From Lentzea sp. NEAU-D7 (lineage in GTDB: Bacteria > Actinomycetota > Actinomycetes > Mycobacteriales > Pseudonocardiaceae): a stretch of DNA of 64,000 nucleotides. Under the pieces are notes generated by a model. The model was not told the origin of the DNA. It made no database searches and worked only from the letters and a program-made list of their open reading frames with translations. Below, piece after piece: positions 43,509 to 52,576 of this stretch. The stretch is from positions 248,001 through 312,000 of the forward strand of contig NZ_JAPJDL010000004.1 of assembly GCF_026242055.1 (NCBI RefSeq), written 5' to 3'. How positions within the stretch are numbered: the first letter of the stretch is position 1; each line of letters begins with the position of its first letter. Made by a program: the position numbers and the translations under genes.

Positions 43509-44409
43509 TCCGCCTCCCTTGACGTTCATCGGTCCATGACACTACGTCGTGCGTCCACCATGTCCCACGACCCTCCGTCTCGGTGATCGTCCGATCTCGA
43601 GATGGCCGTGGACTGGCTGTGGTCCCTGCGGTGGATGCCACCCACTCGCGACATCAGCACTCCGTGAAGCGAACGGTGACGAACAACCGAAGCGCCTGGC
43701 ATGTCGGCTCAGGCGGTTGTCGCTTTCCAGAAAGCCGTCATCCCCGTGTTGGCAGACGGCGATGAGGGGTGTTGGTGCCCGTCATCCGCAGTAGGCGGGT
43801 GAGGTGGCCAAGGCGGGGTGACACCGCCTCGCTGAGAGCGGCGGTCCGCCTGCTGAAAGAACTCGGGTGCAACGACGTCATCATCGCTGCACCGCTTGTG
43901 TCTCTCATAGGCGCTCTTTCTTTTGGTTCTGTACTGCTTTCTGCGGTTCTTTCCTTCTGTGGGTTCCTTGCCGAGGACGGGATTTTCGCTACTGGCAGTT
44001 TCGAGTCGTGGCCGTGAGTCGCGAAATCTGGAGAAACAGTTCGCTGCGATTCCATCGCGATCTTCGAATATTTGTAACGTTTGAATACGTGAATCGCTGA
44101 CGTGTAACAAGGCAGAGCGTTTGTCCGACGTTCACGGCAGCGAGGCATGTAGTTCACCTGCTCGAACGAGGCAGAGATGCCGAGTCTTGGTTGGAGCTCC
44201 GGCGCCGTTGGGTGTGAACCTGCGAGACATCGCCGCATGTCTGGTTTGGTGCCCTCATTGCTTGCTGGGTGCGAATTTAATGTATTTCGACGGGCAATAT
44301 CATGATCCGTCTTAAATTGTGCACAGGAAGAGTAGATCATGAAGGGTAAATTGAGTCCGTGCAGTATCGGACCACTCCCTGGAAGGCGGAAGCCTGCGGG
44401 AATCGGGCT
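43509..44409. other. Long intergenic region
   Basis: About 900 bp, with a lower-GC part around 43900-44350. A plus-strand frame (43769-44017) reads RAAVRLLKELGCNDVIIAAP, coding-like but unidentified. No RNA gene or repeat recognised. Confidence 0.4.
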
Positions 44410-44781
44410 GTGAAGAGTTCTGTTCGCCGCAGCAGCGTCCGACGTGGCGCGATCATCGCGCTGGTTGCTGCCGCCGGGTTGGGACCCGCGGGATTCGTGA
44501 TGGGCGTGGCGTCCGCCGGGCTGAGTCCGGTCTTGGCGGTGACCGTGTCGATCGAGGGCGCCATCGGCACATGGACAGCCGCACTCACTCAGCCCAGCGC
44601 CGCAGCACCGACGACCGGTACCACCGCGCCGGTCCCGGCAGCACCACCCGATTCGGCTCCGGATCAGCCGATCGTCTCCACCACGCCGTCCACGCTCGAC
44701 ACGACACCGTCCACATCGGCCGGTACCACGCCTGCTGACGCGCCATCCGGTTCCAGCGAGCCGGAACCCACGACTCCCTGA
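44410..44781 (+). CDS. Hypothetical protein with Pro/Thr-rich tail
   Basis: About 123 residues from GTG 44410 (ATG 44359 possible). Basic N-terminus (SSVRRSSVRRG), one or two hydrophobic segments (AIIALVAAAGLGPAGFVMGV, LSPVLAVTVSIEGAIGTW) and a long Pro/Thr/Ser tail (TPSTLDTTPSTSAGTTPAD). Likely exported or membrane-anchored with a disordered extracellular tail. No family recognised; start uncertain. Confidence 0.5.
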   Translation: MKSSVRRSSVRRGAIIALVAAAGLGPAGFVMGVASAGLSPVLAVTVSIEGAIGTWTAALTQPSAAAPTTGTTAPVPAAPPDSAPDQPIVSTTPSTLDTTPSTSAGTTPADAPSGSSEPEPTTP

Positions 44782-44894
44782 CCGCCGAGGGTGTCCGCAC
44801 GCCATCACGCCACCAGGTTCACGACCGGCGCAGCTTTACGCCACCCGACGGCCTTCCGGCCACCAGGTTTCTGTCCCACATGAGGAGACTCGCC

Positions 44895-45389
44895 ATGCAT
44901 GTCAGCAAGAAAGCCAAGTCCGTTTTCGTCATCGCCTCCGTCGCAACGATCCTCGGCGTCAGCGGCCTGGCAGTTGCCTCCTTCGTCCAGGAGAGCACCG
45001 CCGAGGGCGTGTCAGGCTCGGCTGAGGCGATGGTTCCCGCCACCGTGACCGGCGCGCAGACCGGCACGTTGCTGCCCGGCGAAAAGGCCTACGTCACCCT
45101 GACCCTGTCCAACCCGAACGCCAACGTGAAGATCAAGCTGATGAGCGTGACCCCGGGCGAGGTCGTGATCGACAGCGTCACCAACCCCGTCGACTCGGCC
45201 TACTGCCACGGCCAGATCGAACTGTCGGCCGCCGGCGCGGACCCCCTGCTGCCGACACTGGCCGTGAGCGAGGCCAACTTCCCGTACAAGCTCACCGACG
45301 CCGTGAAGCTCAAGGACGACACCGACATCCGCTGCCAGGCCATGACCTACCACACCACCTGGACCGCCCAGTTCCAGGCCGTCCGCTAG
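44895..45389 (+). CDS. Secreted hypothetical protein, paralogue pair member 1
   Basis: 164 residues, ATG 44895 with GAGGAG upstream. Signal/anchor helix (VFVIASVATILGVSGLAVAS). Mature part is beta-rich: TLLPGEKAYVTLTLSNPNAN, VKIKLMSVTPGEVVIDSVTN, YCHGQIELSAAG, and IRCQAMTYHTTW, with two conserved Cys. The LxPGExxxVTLTLxNPNxN strand pair looks like an immunoglobulin-like/camelysin-type sandwich. Function unknown; 45503 encodes a tandem paralogue. Confidence 0.7.
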   Translation: MHVSKKAKSVFVIASVATILGVSGLAVASFVQESTAEGVSGSAEAMVPATVTGAQTGTLLPGEKAYVTLTLSNPNANVKIKLMSVTPGEVVIDSVTNPVDSAYCHGQIELSAAGADPLLPTLAVSEANFPYKLTDAVKLKDDTDIRCQAMTYHTTWTAQFQAVR

Positions 45390-45433
45390 GTCCGGGAACA
45401 CCCCGCTGATCGCCGCCAAGCAGGGGCCATCGA

Positions 45434-45468
45434 CGACAACCACGAGGCTGCCGGCCCCGTGGTTGTCG
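45434..45468 (+). terminator. Hairpin terminator between the paralogous genes
   Basis: Perfect 11-bp stem CGACAACCACG / CGTGGTTGTCG, 45 bp after the stop at 45389. Confidence 0.7.
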
Positions 45469-45502
45469 CACTACCCCCACTAGTCGCAGAAGGGAGAAAA
45501 CG

Positions 45503-45988
45503 ATGCACAGCAACAGAAAAGGCAAATCGCTACTGCTCATCCACGCCGTCGTTGCCGTCAGCACCTTCGTGATCGCCGCGTTTGTCCAGCACACCACCGC
45601 TAGCGGCTCAGCCGGCTCGCCCGAGTCTGTCACCCGCGCAACGGTTCCCGGCACACAGATCGGCGTCCTGCTACCCGGTGAAACCGCGAACGTCACCCTC
45701 ACCCTGGCAAACCCGCACGCCAACGTGAAAGCCGAACTGCAACCCATCTCCGCCGGGGACGTCGTCATCGACACCGTCGCCGATCCCGCCGACAAGCCCT
45801 ACTGCCACGACCAGATCGAACTGTCCACCGTCGGAGCGGACCCCCATCTGCCCACCCTCGCGAAGCACGAGACCAACCACCCGTACAAGATGATCGACGC
45901 CGTGAAGCTCAAGGCCGACACCGACGTCCGCTGCCAGGGCATGACGTATCACACCACATGGTTCGTCCACCTCAAGGTCATCCACTGA
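45503..45988 (+). CDS. Secreted hypothetical protein, paralogue pair member 2
   Basis: 161 residues, ATG 45503 after AGAAGGGAG. Hydrophobic N-terminus (LLLIHAVVAVSTFVIAAFVQ) then VLLPGETANVTLTLANPHAN, YCHDQIELSTVGADPHLPTL and VRCQGMTYHTTWFVHL. About 55-60% identical by eye to the protein at 44895, with both Cys conserved. Same predicted exported beta-sandwich. Role unknown. Confidence 0.7.
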   Translation: MHSNRKGKSLLLIHAVVAVSTFVIAAFVQHTTASGSAGSPESVTRATVPGTQIGVLLPGETANVTLTLANPHANVKAELQPISAGDVVIDTVADPADKPYCHDQIELSTVGADPHLPTLAKHETNHPYKMIDAVKLKADTDVRCQGMTYHTTWFVHLKVIH

Positions 45989-46154
45989 CATCCACCGCAC
46001 CCGGCCCTGCGCAGTCGACCCACTCCCACAAACTACGTCGAAAGCTGCGGCTGCCCTACCAGCCAACGGCGTGTGGTTCCCCCGTCTCAAGTCCGGCGCC
46101 ACAATGGTTGACCGGACCAAGACACCTCAGCAGCTCTCCTTGTCCACTGAGGAC

Positions 46155-46181
46155 AGCGGCAACATCACCGGTGTTGCCGCT
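46155..46181. terminator. Bidirectional hairpin terminator
   Basis: Perfect 10-bp stem AGCGGCAACA / TGTTGCCGCT with loop TCACCGG, between convergent genes ending at 45988 and 46209. Confidence 0.75.
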
Positions 46182-46208
46182 GCCCGTTAGTACCGCTGCT
46201 CCTATCGG

Positions 46209-47534
46209 TCAGCAGGTGCAGGTGCCGCCGTTGTTGGTTCCGGCGATGCCGTTGGCGCCTGCGAGGCCGCTGGCGCCAGAGGAAGTGGTGATGGTGTCGG
46301 CCGCGTCGTTGATGGTTCCGGAGTTCCCGAGACCACCGGCACCCGCGGCACCGCCGAGACCGGCAGGACCGCCAGGGCCGCTGCAGCCGGTGCCGCCGTT
46401 ACCGCCAGTGGCACCGTTACCGCCCTTGCCGCCGGTCGCGGTGATGATGTCGACACCGGTGCCGCCAGTGAGGGTGCCGGAGTTCCCGATCCCACCGGCG
46501 CCACCGGCACCGGCCACGCCCCCTGCACCGCCGGGCTGGACGGCTGCCGAGCCGTTGCCGCCCTTGCCGCCGACGCCGCCGTTCCCGCCGAGCCCGCCGT
46601 TGGCCTTCAGCGTGTCGACGCCGGCACCGCCGCTGATGGTGCCGGAGTTCCCGATCCCACCGGCACCGCCGGCACCGCCGACGCCCCCGGCGCCGCCGCC
46701 GTGGCCGCAGCCAGCGACGCCTCCGGCCGCACCAGTACCACCGGCACCACCGTTGGCGGTCACGTCGTCCAGACCGGGATCACCGACATCGCCGGTGAAG
46801 GTTCCAGAGTTCCCGACGCCGCCGGCCGCGCCGGCGCCGCCTATGCCGCCAGCTCCCGCGCCGCCGGCGACGAGGCCGCTGTTGCCGCCCAAGCCACCGA
46901 GGCCGCCGTTGCCGCCCTTGCCCGCGGTGAGGGTGACGATGTCGTTGCCGGCCCCACCGGTGATGTTCCCGGCATTGCCGACGCCACCGATTCCGCCGAT
47001 GCCGCCGTTGCCACCGGCGCCACCCGCGCCACTGGCGAATCCGACGCCGCCCTGGCCGCCGTTGCCGCCATTACCTCCGGCCCCACCGAGGACGATGATG
47101 GTGTCCGTGCCCGCGCCGCCGTCGATGACGCCGGTGCTCCCGACACCGGGTCCGCCGACGTTTCCGGCTCCCCCGTTGCCGCCGGCATTCCCCGCGGGAG
47201 TGCCCGCGGTGCCGTTGGCTCCAGCGGGGCCGTTGGTGCCCGCGGTACCGGCGACGCCGGTAACCCTGATCGTGTCGTTGCCGGCGAGGCCGTTCACGGT
47301 GCCGTTCACGGCACCGCCGGTGATGGTGATGATGTTGTTCCCGCTGGTGCCGTCCAGCACTTGACCAGCCGGGATCCCTGCGGTGCAGGTGAAGTTGGCG
47401 CCGCTCTGGGTACAGCCCGGCGGGAGCGCCCACGCCTGCGTGGGAACGAGGAGGACAAATCCCGCCGCGGTGCCCAAGGCGATGAGGGCCCGCCCGGCCC
47501 GGCCTGCCGTGCTGATGCGTGCTGTCGATCTCAT
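46209..47534 (-). CDS. Secreted glycine-rich repeat protein (RTX/PGRS-like)
   Basis: About 441 residues from ATG 47534. Signal peptide (LIALGTAAGFVLLVPTQAWA), an N-terminal CTQSGANFTCTAG region, then six ~54-residue repeats. Each unit pairs an RTX-like box (GNSGTISGGAGVDTLKANGG) with a run of GGxGGxGG triplets, ending GGAGGIGN. The last unit lacks most of the Gly run and the protein ends CTC. Asp positions in GGAGxDxI could bind Ca2+ as in hemolysin-type repeats. Likely an extracellular beta-roll/solenoid fibre. Opposite-strand Pro-rich ORFs are shadows. Confidence 0.8.
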   Translation of the reverse strand: MRSTARISTAGRAGRALIALGTAAGFVLLVPTQAWALPPGCTQSGANFTCTAGIPAGQVLDGTSGNNIITITGGAVNGTVNGLAGNDTIRVTGVAGTAGTNGPAGANGTAGTPAGNAGGNGGAGNVGGPGVGSTGVIDGGAGTDTIIVLGGAGGNGGNGGQGGVGFASGAGGAGGNGGIGGIGGVGNAGNITGGAGNDIVTLTAGKGGNGGLGGLGGNSGLVAGGAGAGGIGGAGAAGGVGNSGTFTGDVGDPGLDDVTANGGAGGTGAAGGVAGCGHGGGAGGVGGAGGAGGIGNSGTISGGAGVDTLKANGGLGGNGGVGGKGGNGSAAVQPGGAGGVAGAGGAGGIGNSGTLTGGTGVDIITATGGKGGNGATGGNGGTGCSGPGGPAGLGGAAGAGGLGNSGTINDAADTITTSSGASGLAGANGIAGTNNGGTCTC

Positions 47535-48296
47535 GATCAACCTTCCACCCGTGAAATTGCCCGAAGCTGATGCCACGGACCTGCGAGGTGGTGTGATGAC
47601 CGGGGTCTGGGGTCACTGCCCGGTGCCGTAGAAGTGAGGACACCGGATCGACCAACACCCTCGACGTGACCGAGCCTTCGCGCCTTTTTCGGGGATGGCA
47701 ATGCAAACTGCGGCCTGTCACCCGGACGTGAGACCAGGTTCCCGCCAATGCCAGCAATGTCATGATCGCCCCGTTGCCTTTGGTCGATTTCTCGCGGCCT
47801 GACCACCGCATGCTGCAAAACATGATTTTTCAAATTTGTCCGGAGGAGCTCGCGTCGGTGCGAACGGCACGGATGGCTTCCGTTGATCAACACGGAATGT
47901 GATCGTCCTCCTCGATCGGCGTTCCGTGGCTTCGCAGGCCCGATCGGCAAAATTGGGTCTGCAGTGGAGGCAGCCATCGGACGGCGCTGATCAGCTAGTC
48001 ATCTTGCCTGGTCCTGGCTGCATGAGTCTTGAGCGTGGGCACTTTTCGCGCCCAGCCTGATTCGATGGTCTATCACGTCGCCTTGACGTTGACGCCCACA
48101 TGGCTTCGAATAGTGCACGTAGACTCCCTTAAACACGAATTCACCATCTCGCGACGATGAGCCATTCGGGGCGGCTGGGTTTGCATCCTGTTAGCTGGGG
48201 AGTATGGTGTGTGTTGTTGCCCAGGACCCCGGTAGCGCAGAACGATGCGAACCGGGGTTGTTTTGTGCACGATTATGTTTCAGGACAGTAGGCGTC
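47535..48296. other. Long divergent intergenic region
   Basis: About 760 bp between divergent secreted-protein genes. Short ORFs without signals. No motif recognised. Confidence 0.45.
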
Positions 48297-49145
48297 ATGC
48301 AAAAAGTCCGCACGACCATTCGCGCGATGCTCGGTGCCACCGTGGTGGTAGGGGCCATGGCTGTTACCGCCCCTGCGGCGCAGGCCATCACCATCCCTGT
48401 CGCGTGCAGCGAGAGCGCTCTCGTCGCGGCGGTGAACCTGGCCAACTCCACCCCTGCCGCGGACACCCTCGTCCTGGCGGGCGGCTGCACCTACGGCCTG
48501 ACTGCCGCCCATGGCGGGCCGACCACCGGGCTGCCGGTCATCACCACTCAGATGGAGCTGCTCGGCCCGGCGACCATCACCCGCACGTCGCTGCTGCTGT
48601 TCCGCATCTTCGAGGTCAGCGCCACCGGCAACCTCACCCTCAGCACCTCGGTCGCGGTCACCAACGGCAGCGTCGTCGGTAACGGTGGCGGCATTCTCAA
48701 CCGAGGAGCGGTAACCCTGACCAGCAGCAGTCTGAGCGGCAACCTGGCCACCCTCAACGGCGGCGGCCTGGCCAACGCCGACACCCCCACCGGCACCTCG
48801 CCCGCCGCCACGTTCACCAGGAGCCCGGTGACGGACAACGTCGCGCTGCTGGACGGTGGCGGAATCTACAACGGCCTGCGCGGCACACTGACCACGACTG
48901 GTGTCACCGGCGGCCTGATGCTCGTCGGCCGCAACACCGGATCACGTGGCGGGGGCATCGCGGCGGTCGACTCGGCCACGACCACCATGACCCAGACCGC
49001 CGTGACGACCAACGTCGCCGTGCTCACCGCGGGCGGCGTCTACCGCCAGGGCGGCACCATGACCAACAACAACTCACCGATCAGCGGCAACCTGACGAAC
49101 AACTGCCTCGGCAGCGTCCCCGCCGTGCCCAGTTGCACCGGATAA
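48297..49145 (+). CDS. Secreted right-handed beta-helix-type protein
   Basis: 282 residues from ATG 48297. Signal peptide (GATVVVGAMAVTAPAAQA-IT). CSESALVAAVNLANSTPAAD then LVLAGGCTYGL is typical of actinobacterial polymorphic-outer-membrane-protein-like surface proteins. Coils follow with GGG(I/L)xN turns: VVGNGGGILNRGAVTLTSS, NLATLNGGGLANAD, VALLDGGGIYNG, GSRGGGIAAV, VLTAGGVYRQGG. Probably a parallel beta-helix displayed outside the cell. Terminator directly downstream. Confidence 0.8.
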   Translation: MQKVRTTIRAMLGATVVVGAMAVTAPAAQAITIPVACSESALVAAVNLANSTPAADTLVLAGGCTYGLTAAHGGPTTGLPVITTQMELLGPATITRTSLLLFRIFEVSATGNLTLSTSVAVTNGSVVGNGGGILNRGAVTLTSSSLSGNLATLNGGGLANADTPTGTSPAATFTRSPVTDNVALLDGGGIYNGLRGTLTTTGVTGGLMLVGRNTGSRGGGIAAVDSATTTMTQTAVTTNVAVLTAGGVYRQGGTMTNNNSPISGNLTNNCLGSVPAVPSCTG

Positions 49146-49164
49146 CCACATCTCGAACAACGCC

Positions 49165-49193
49165 GTGGGCCGCCCCGAAACGGGCAGGCCCAC
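49165..49193 (+). terminator. Hairpin terminator
   Basis: GTGGGCC + GCCC stem closing on loop CGAAAC with GGGC and GGCCCAC, one bulged A. Begins 20 bp after the stop at 49145. Confidence 0.7.
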
Positions 49194-49370
49194 AGCTATG
49201 CGCGGACAATCGTTGTCGCCTGGCCTTGATCCATGCCGGATCTCGAGCACAGACCGACGCGCAGCCTGCCGGGCGGGCTGCGGCTGGAGGTGCTGCTCGA
49301 CGAGATGTGGACGGCTCGCCGAGATCGGCTCCACCCGGCACAAAGTCGGCGTGCCGACTCCGGCTAGCTC

Positions 49371-49940
49371 GTGTTGGAAGGCGCTCAGTGCCTCCTGATG
49401 CGGCCGCGAAAGGCACTCGGCGCAGGCCCTTCAGACGATGACTCCGCAGCCGAGTTCCATCTCATCGACATGGGCCCGGTCGGCAGCGCTCGCGTGCACT
49501 TCGCCCGAGCGCTCGTGCTCGCGGGACGGGGCCAGCACGACAGCCAGGTTGCCAACATCAGCTGTCGGCTCGGCCGCGTGTGCTTGCACCACGGGAGCCT
49601 CGACGAGGCGTTGGACTACTTCGCGCTGGGTCAGCTGGCCGCGGCCGGGCCGGGCGACGAGATCGCCGCCAGCATCTTGTCGATGAACTCGGCGTGGACC
49701 CATGCCAGGAAAGGCGACGGTGGTCAGGCGCTCGCCGAGCTCGACCGCGGCAGGGACCGGTTCGCGGCCGTCGACCCTGCCGATGTGCCCAGCTGGGCCG
49801 GGTTCTTCACCGAGACCGATCTTTCGGTCATGGTCGGTGCCGTCCACACCGATCTGGCCCACACCACGAACCCCGCCACGCCCGAACCGCGATTCCACTT
49901 GGCCAGGCCTCGGTGAAATCCACGGTCGGTGTACTAGGAC
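49371..49940 (+). pseudogene. TPR domain remnant of an XRE-type regulator
   Basis: Reads VHFARALVLAGRGQHDSQVA, RLGRVCLHHGSLDEALDYFA, LGQLAAAGPGDEIAASILSM and GQALAELDRGRDRFAAVD, the TPR array typical of long Pseudonocardiaceae XRE-TPR regulators. The DNA-binding N-terminus is missing and the C-terminus shifts frame near 49890. A short preceding fragment (RLEVLLDEMWTARRDRL, about 49275) may belong to another lost gene. Confidence 0.6.
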
Positions 49941-50758
49941 GTGCCTGCCGGTTCGGTGCTGCGGCGCTTCGCGCGCCGCAGGTAGCGCTCCAGCCCGTTG
50001 AGTTTCTGATCGGCGATGAACGTCGACGGTTCGTTGATGATGATGTCCTCGGCGTGCCGGATGCATGCCCATGCCGAGTCCCCCCAGGGGTCGGCGACCT
50101 TGACCTCCACGGGCTTGTCGCACGGGCCCGACAAGCCGAGCTCGCACACCTGGGGGTGTTCGCCGTCGAGATGGTCGGCCGCGAGGTGCCGCAGCTGGCC
50201 CGCCAACTTGGCCGACGCGGTGGAGCGTGGGCCGGGGATCTGGTCCAGGCCGCGTTCCGCGCGCACGGCTTGAATGGCCGCCAGGCGCAGCTCCAACTGG
50301 TCGGCGACGATCCCGGCCAGCGCGGTGAGCGTCGCGACCTGGGTGTCGGTGACTTCGCGGGGGTCGCGGTCGATCACGTTGACCGTGCCCAGCCGGTGGC
50401 CGTCGCTGGTGGTGATCGGCGCGGCGGCGTAGAAACGCAGACCCAAGTCTCCGCGCACCAGCGGGTGGTCAAGGGTGCGGGGGTCGACCGCGCCGTCGTT
50501 CACCACATACACCCCGTCCTGCAAAACGGCCGAGGCGCACAGGCCGGGCTCGGTACCGATCTGGGTGACACCCTCCAGACCGTGACAGGCCGCGAACCAC
50601 ACGCGGTCGACGTCCACGATCGTCACGGTCGCGATCGGTGTGTCGAAGACCTGTGCGGCCACACGGGCGACGCTGTCGAAACTACCGTCGGCGGGCGCGT
50701 CCAAGATGTGGTAGCGGCGGACCGCCGACAGACGCTCTGGATCGGTGTGGGTGAGCAC
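49934..50758 (-). CDS. GAF-domain protein
   Basis: 274 residues, ATG/GTG at 50758. DPERLSAVRRYHILDAPADG and SFDSVARVAAQVFDTPIATV open a GAF domain (about 10-165) with VWFAACHGLEGVTQIGTEPG, LCASAVLQDG and PITTSDGHRLGTVNVID. A central helix (LELRLAAIQAVRAERGLD) leads to a C-terminal part with Cys residues (CELGLSGPCDKPVEVKVADP, WACIRHAEDIIINEP). No output domain, so it may bind a ligand and act on a partner. Confidence 0.8.
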   Translation of the reverse strand: MLTHTDPERLSAVRRYHILDAPADGSFDSVARVAAQVFDTPIATVTIVDVDRVWFAACHGLEGVTQIGTEPGLCASAVLQDGVYVVNDGAVDPRTLDHPLVRGDLGLRFYAAAPITTSDGHRLGTVNVIDRDPREVTDTQVATLTALAGIVADQLELRLAAIQAVRAERGLDQIPGPRSTASAKLAGQLRHLAADHLDGEHPQVCELGLSGPCDKPVEVKVADPWGDSAWACIRHAEDIIINEPSTFIADQKLNGLERYLRRAKRRSTEPAGTS

Positions 50759-51097
50759 GCGAGCAACAGTAACCCAGGATCACCGCAAGCCCGGACTGCG
50801 AGAGATCTTGTAACCGTGCCACGTTGACCGCTGGCGACAGTGGACACTTTCACCGGTCGACATCGCGAAGGCCTCGCCACCGAGGCCTAGGTGGTCTGGC
50901 AGCCGCTCCGTGCTGTGGTGAACCGTCCGCGGTGTGGACTGCCAGTCGACGCCGGGGGAGTGCGGCATCCTCGGTTCCCACACGCTCACCACGCGCAGGT
51001 CGTCACGCTCTCGCAGCAACCGCGCCAGTACCCCCGCGGTCGTCAGGAATGCGACTCGCAGCCAGCGGACGACAGTTTTCGGACCGAGACGCCGAGG
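50759..51097. other. Intergenic stretch
   Basis: About 340 bp, short ORFs only, no motif recognised. Confidence 0.45.
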
Positions 51098-52012
51098 TCA
51101 TGCCGGCACCTTGACGACGAGCGCTCCGGGGTTCACCTCGACCTTCAGTGACCTGGTTGTCCCGCAGACTTCTCCGTCGACCTCGAACGGCTTGGTGCGA
51201 CTGCTGCGCAACTCCAAGCGCTTGAACCGGAACCGCTCCACCGCCGGCCCGTCCGCCCGGCGGGAACCGATCAGGCGCCCCGCCGTCACCAGCCAACCCC
51301 TGGTGTTCACGTCATGCAGCAACGCCAGGTCCAGGAGCCCATCGGTGGGATCTGCGTCCGGCAGGAGGGAAACCCCGCCCTGCAGGGCGCCTATGTTGCC
51401 GACGACCGCTCCAAGGACGCGGCGGGTCAGCCAGCTGCCGTCGTCCAACCGGACAGTCACCCGGGTGGCGCCCGACCTCAGACCCTTGAGGACGGCTGGT
51501 ACGTATGCGGGCCATCCCAGGAGGCGCTTCATCTTGGGCGAGGTGTCGCGGACCATCTCCGCGTCCAGACCGATCCCACCCATGCCGACGAAAGGGCGTC
51601 CGTCCAGCAGGCCCATGTCGACGCGGCGGTCCGCCCCGTCGAACGCCGACGTGACGGCGTCCTCCACCTCACTGCCGATTCCCAGGTTCCGGGCCACGAG
51701 GTTCCCCGTGCCGATCGGCACGATTCCCATCGCCACCCCGGTGTGCGCCAACCCGGCGGCCACCGCGTTCACCGTGCCGTCTCCACCACACGCCAAAACC
51801 AGTCGCGAGTGGTTGCGCAGGGCGAGTGCGGTCACCCCTGTCCCGGCATCGTCACGGGTGGTCTCGAACCACTGCGGCTCGCACCAGCCGCGGTCCCAGG
51901 CGGCACGAGATACCAGGTCCCGCAAGCCGGAGTGGTCCACCACGGCGCCCGGATGAACGACCACCGCCACACGATGCCTGTCACGCCAAGGATCCACCCG
52001 AACCGCCTTCAT
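51098..52012 (-). CDS. Diacylglycerol kinase-family lipid kinase
   Basis: 304 residues from ATG 52012 (upstream start 52111 unlikely). DAGK catalytic domain: VAVVVHPGAVVDHSGLRDLV, LVLACGGDGTVNAVAAGL (nucleotide-binding GGDGT), MGIVPIGTGNLVARNLGI. C-terminal beta-sandwich with PFVGMGGIGLDAEMVRDT and later PFEVDGEV. Phosphorylates a lipid (diacylglycerol or related) at the membrane. Monocistronic. Confidence 0.85.
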   Translation of the reverse strand: MKAVRVDPWRDRHRVAVVVHPGAVVDHSGLRDLVSRAAWDRGWCEPQWFETTRDDAGTGVTALALRNHSRLVLACGGDGTVNAVAAGLAHTGVAMGIVPIGTGNLVARNLGIGSEVEDAVTSAFDGADRRVDMGLLDGRPFVGMGGIGLDAEMVRDTSPKMKRLLGWPAYVPAVLKGLRSGATRVTVRLDDGSWLTRRVLGAVVGNIGALQGGVSLLPDADPTDGLLDLALLHDVNTRGWLVTAGRLIGSRRADGPAVERFRFKRLELRSSRTKPFEVDGEVCGTTRSLKVEVNPGALVVKVPA

Positions 52013-52280
52013 GAGATCGACACCGGACCGGATGCCCTGCGACAAGCAAACGCACACGTGGACACGACACGCAAACCGCTGTGGACCCGGCCGGGACGGG
52101 GCCACAGTCACGCCCCGTGTCGCGGGCGCGCGTGCGGCATGGGCCCATAGGGCTGTCCGACCGGTCCCCTGCCTCTCGCGCTACCAGGGACGATGACTTG
52201 CCGAGCGGCGCAACCTGCAATTCCTGCCGAGTGAGGGGTCACCGAGACCGTCGTGGCGTTGATCGAACGGACGGCGCGTC

Positions 52281-52520
52281 AGAACACTCTGTCTACCGAC
52301 GACTCCGTGCGGGGGAGTTCGCCGGCGAAGGCCACGAGCGCGGCGTCGTCCAGGGCGCGGCCGAGGTGCTTGGTCCAGCGGTCCCCGAGCACGATCAGCA
52401 CATGATCCCGTGCGGCGGCCAAGAACGGCGTTCGTTCTTCCTGCGCCGCAGGCGGTCCGCCGATCCCAGCAGCACCGCGGCTGACTGGGGATGAACCGCG
52501 ACAGGGCCGTTGAGAAAGAT
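52281..52520 (-). pseudogene. C-terminal fragment of a large transcriptional regulator
   Basis: Minus-strand pieces AVHPQSAAVLLGSADRLRRR and, in another frame, HLGRALDDAALVAFAGELPR to a stop at 52281 resemble the end of LuxR/AfsR-type regulators. No upstream continuation. Weak. Confidence 0.3.
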
Positions 52521-52576
52521 CATGTGTCTGCCGATCCGAGCTGCTGAAGTCAACGGGGCCTCTCTCCAGACCCTCG

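Noticed and set aside
43738-44808. 356-codon minus-strand frame
   Set aside because: Covers an intergenic region and the antisense of a Pro/Thr-rich gene; Arg/His-rich with no domain.
45958-47364. 468-codon Pro-rich plus-strand frame
   Set aside because: Exact antisense of the glycine-rich repeat gene, which has a signal peptide and ordered repeats.
46209-47400. CRISPR or DNA tandem-repeat array
   Set aside because: The repetition is codon-level in a glycine-rich protein, without uniform repeats and unique spacers; no CRISPR array was seen anywhere in the window.
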